DNA from: an uncultured Parvibacter sp.
GTDB lineage: Bacteria > Actinomycetota > Coriobacteriia > Coriobacteriales > Eggerthellaceae
Reading direction: 5' to 3'
Assembly: GCA_910587945.1 (NCBI GenBank)
Contig: CAJUNI010000098.1
Coordinates: forward strand, 1-5,759
DNA: 5,759 nt
In this document: in pieces, positions 4,509 to 5,759 of the stretch
Position numbering within the stretch: the stretch's first letter is position 1
Layout: each line of letters opens with the position of its first letter
The notes under the pieces: model-generated
What the model saw: only the letters and a program-made list of their open reading frames with translations
Told to the model about the DNA's origin: nothing
Databases searched by the model: none
Program-made: the position numbers and the translations under genes

Positions 4509-5453
4509 ATGGAAGTGAAGAATGTAACCGTCGCCGGTGGCGGCGTACTGGGAAGCCAAATCGCTTTGCAAAGCGCCTACAAGGGTTTCAACGCCACTAT
4601 GTGGTTGAGAAGCGAAGGTTCCATTGAGCGCACGAAACCCAAGCTCGAACGTCTTCGTGGCATTTATAAAACCACGCTGGAAGCCATGAAAACCGATCCC
4701 CAGGCCTATTGCCGCGGACTTGCCCCTTCCCCCGAGATGCCGCCCGAAGACATTGATGCCCTCATCAAGCAAGTAGATGTGGCCTTCGACAGCATCACGC
4801 TAACCACCGATCTTGCCGAGGCATTCGGGTCAGCCGATCTTGTCATTGAGGCCATTGCCGAAGTGATTGACGAGAAAGAGGCTTTCTATACTTCCATCAA
4901 AGATCTTTTGAGCGAAGAGGCTATCATCTGCACCAATTCGTCGACGCTTTTACCAAGCGCCATGATGAGTTTCACCGGCCGCGAGGATAAGTTCCTGGCT
5001 CTGCATTTCGCCAACAACATCTGGAAGAACAACACGGCCGAGGTCATGGGTACCGCCGAAACATCGCCGGAGTCCTATCAAACCGTCGTTGATTTTGCGA
5101 AGGCCATTGGCATGATTCCTCTTGAGCTGAAAAAGGAGCAACCGGGCTACCTACTCAACAGCATGCTGGTGCCGTTCCTCAATGCCGCTGAAGCCCTGCT
5201 TGCAAACGACGTTGCCGATGTTGAGACTATCGATAAGGCCTGGATGTTGGGGACGGGCGCCCCACTTGGCCCCTTCCGCATCCTTGACATTGTGGGTCTG
5301 AACACCGCCTACAACATTGTGGCAGCCAGCCCCGCAGCTCAGGATCCCAACAGCGTGGCTGCTCGCATTGCGCAGATGCTGAAGCAACGCATTGACGAAG
5401 GCAAGACGGGCATTAACGCAGGAGCTGGTTTCTACACCTACACCAACTCCTAA
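4509..5453 (+). CDS. 3-hydroxyacyl-CoA dehydrogenase (NAD-dependent)
   Basis: This enzyme should interconvert 3-hydroxyacyl-CoA and 3-oxoacyl-CoA with NAD(H), in fatty-acid degradation or butyrate-type metabolism in the cytoplasm. The 314-residue length fits a single-function HADH/Hbd-type protein. Residues 5-33 form the Rossmann nucleotide-binding start with GGGVLGSQIA (Gly10, Gly12, Gly15). VIEAIAEVIDEKEAFY (112-127) is the conserved strand after the fold. The catalytic set can be placed by spacing: Ser145 (in NSSTL), His166 (in LHFANN), Glu178 and Asn217 (in GYLLNSML). The C-terminal helical domain includes LGTGAPLGPFRILDIVGL. The canonical HFFNP is HFANN here, so the usual proline is replaced. 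The start is backed by AAAGGA five bases upstream. No thiolase, enoyl-CoA hydratase or acyl-CoA dehydrogenase gene is adjacent in the window, so the exact pathway stays open. Confidence 0.92.
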   Translation: MEVKNVTVAGGGVLGSQIALQSAYKGFNATMWLRSEGSIERTKPKLERLRGIYKTTLEAMKTDPQAYCRGLAPSPEMPPEDIDALIKQVDVAFDSITLTTDLAEAFGSADLVIEAIAEVIDEKEAFYTSIKDLLSEEAIICTNSSTLLPSAMMSFTGREDKFLALHFANNIWKNNTAEVMGTAETSPESYQTVVDFAKAIGMIPLELKKEQPGYLLNSMLVPFLNAAEALLANDVADVETIDKAWMLGTGAPLGPFRILDIVGLNTAYNIVAASPAAQDPNSVAARIAQMLKQRIDEGKTGINAGAGFYTYTNS

Positions 5454-5478
5454 GCACGCCGCCGGGCTTGCAACTTTT
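5454..5478 (+). terminator. weak intrinsic terminator after the dehydrogenase gene
   Basis: Directly after the stop codon, GCACGCC (5454-5460) pairs with GGCTTGC (5465-5471) with one mismatch around a four-base loop GCCG, followed by AAC and TTTT (5475-5478). The position and GC-rich stem fit a terminator, but the T-run is short and slightly displaced. Confidence 0.4.
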
Positions 5479-5564
5479 AGTACTTCAGCGCCAGGAGCTG
5501 ACGCTTGAGGGTGCACCTATTCTTCTTCTCGAAGATTCAGGCACAGTTCTGCCAAGATCCTCCA

Positions 5565-5718
5565 CTTTGGTACGCGCTGGGGAGGCATTCCGACCCACTA
5601 TCTTATTTGAGCATAGCTACCACCTGGGGAAACGTCCGACCGCAAGACACGACCCAGAACACCGCCGCACCCAGCACTCAAAAAAACGCTCGAAAATGCA
5701 CTGTACCGCGTACCAAAG
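5565..5718. repeat. perfect 12-bp inverted repeat enclosing 130 bp
   Basis: CTTTGGTACGCG (5565-5576) is the exact reverse complement of CGCGTACCAAAG (5707-5718). The 130 bases between them are non-coding. This could be the closing stem of a structured RNA or leader in front of a gene that starts past the window edge, the ends of a tiny insertion element, or a pair of regulator sites. No known riboswitch or T-box consensus was recognised inside it. Confidence 0.55.
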
Positions 5719-5759
5719 GGGACTGCGGCAGCATTTTGGACATGCTCCAGGAGAAAGGA

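Larger units (their letters stand above)
5454..5759. other. non-coding stretch downstream of the dehydrogenase gene
   Basis: No credible gene is seen. The minus-strand frame over 5151-5516 is antisense to the dehydrogenase and is rejected. Besides the weak terminator there is a 12-bp inverted repeat with wide spacing (5565-5576 and 5707-5718) and a 7-bp pair AAAATGC (5693-5699) and GCATTTT (5731-5737). The last bases, AGGAGAAAGGA (5749-5759), resemble a Shine-Dalgarno sequence, so a plus-strand gene may begin just beyond the window. Confidence 0.5.

Noticed and set aside
4240..4518. Plus-strand frames before the dehydrogenase gene, encoding GEAFAANLPSMASAS-like peptide
   Set aside because: The peptide is simply the translation of the dispersed repeat. 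Copy A carries a stop codon at the matching end, and the differences between copies are not biased to silent sites.
4185..4772. Full-length minus-strand frame of 195 codons
   Set aside because: Most of it is antisense to the dehydrogenase gene and the repeat. Only the last 28 codons look protein-like and are kept as a possible remnant.
5151..5516. Minus-strand frame of 121 codons at the dehydrogenase 3' end
   Set aside because: It is mostly antisense to conserved C-terminal dehydrogenase sequence and has no recognisable domain.
5690..5718. T-box-like TACCGCG string
   Set aside because: The full T-box consensus (a GGTGG block directly before the ACCGCG) is missing, and no specifier stem was recognised.

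Overview
The window carries five confident protein-coding genes on a moderately GC-rich chromosome, plus several structured non-coding stretches. Gene style, GC content and the form of the hydroxyacyl-CoA dehydrogenase suggest a gut-type actinobacterium of the Coriobacteriia (Eggerthellales, e.g. an Eggerthella, Slackia or Adlercreutzia relative). This assignment is inferred from protein flavour only. No rRNA, tRNA, CRISPR array or intact transposase was seen.

Region by region. Positions 1-372 hold no convincing gene, only a weak 39-codon ORF and the leader of the first operon. Positions 373-2128 (+) are a tight two-gene operon with a 14-base overlap. The first gene encodes a MerR-type DNA-binding protein with a coiled coil, two membrane helices and a C-terminal zinc ribbon. 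The second encodes a CPBP/Abi (Rce1-like) intramembrane protease. A convergent XRE-type regulator (2802-2125, -) has an acidic linker and a His/Val-rich beta-type tail. Its stop codon interlocks with the protease stop inside a CTAG palindrome. Positions 2803-3167 are non-coding but structured: a copy of a dispersed repeat, a perfect 11-bp hairpin and a terminator-like hairpin. An AT-richer lipoprotein gene (4160-3168, -) follows. Positions 4161-4508 contain a possible gene remnant, a second copy of the repeat, and a palindrome next to the last gene's start. That gene (4509-5453, +) encodes a 3-hydroxyacyl-CoA dehydrogenase. Positions 5454-5759 are non-coding except for a weak terminator, a wide 12-bp inverted repeat and a Shine-Dalgarno-like sequence at the very edge.

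How the genes may work together. The most interesting unit is the membrane-tethered MerR regulator translationally coupled to an intramembrane protease. One hypothesis is that the protease controls the regulator by cleaving it or its partner in the membrane. The convergent XRE gene may be part of the same control circuit, because transcription of either unit must run into the other. The lipoprotein and the dehydrogenase have no visible functional link to this operon or to each other.
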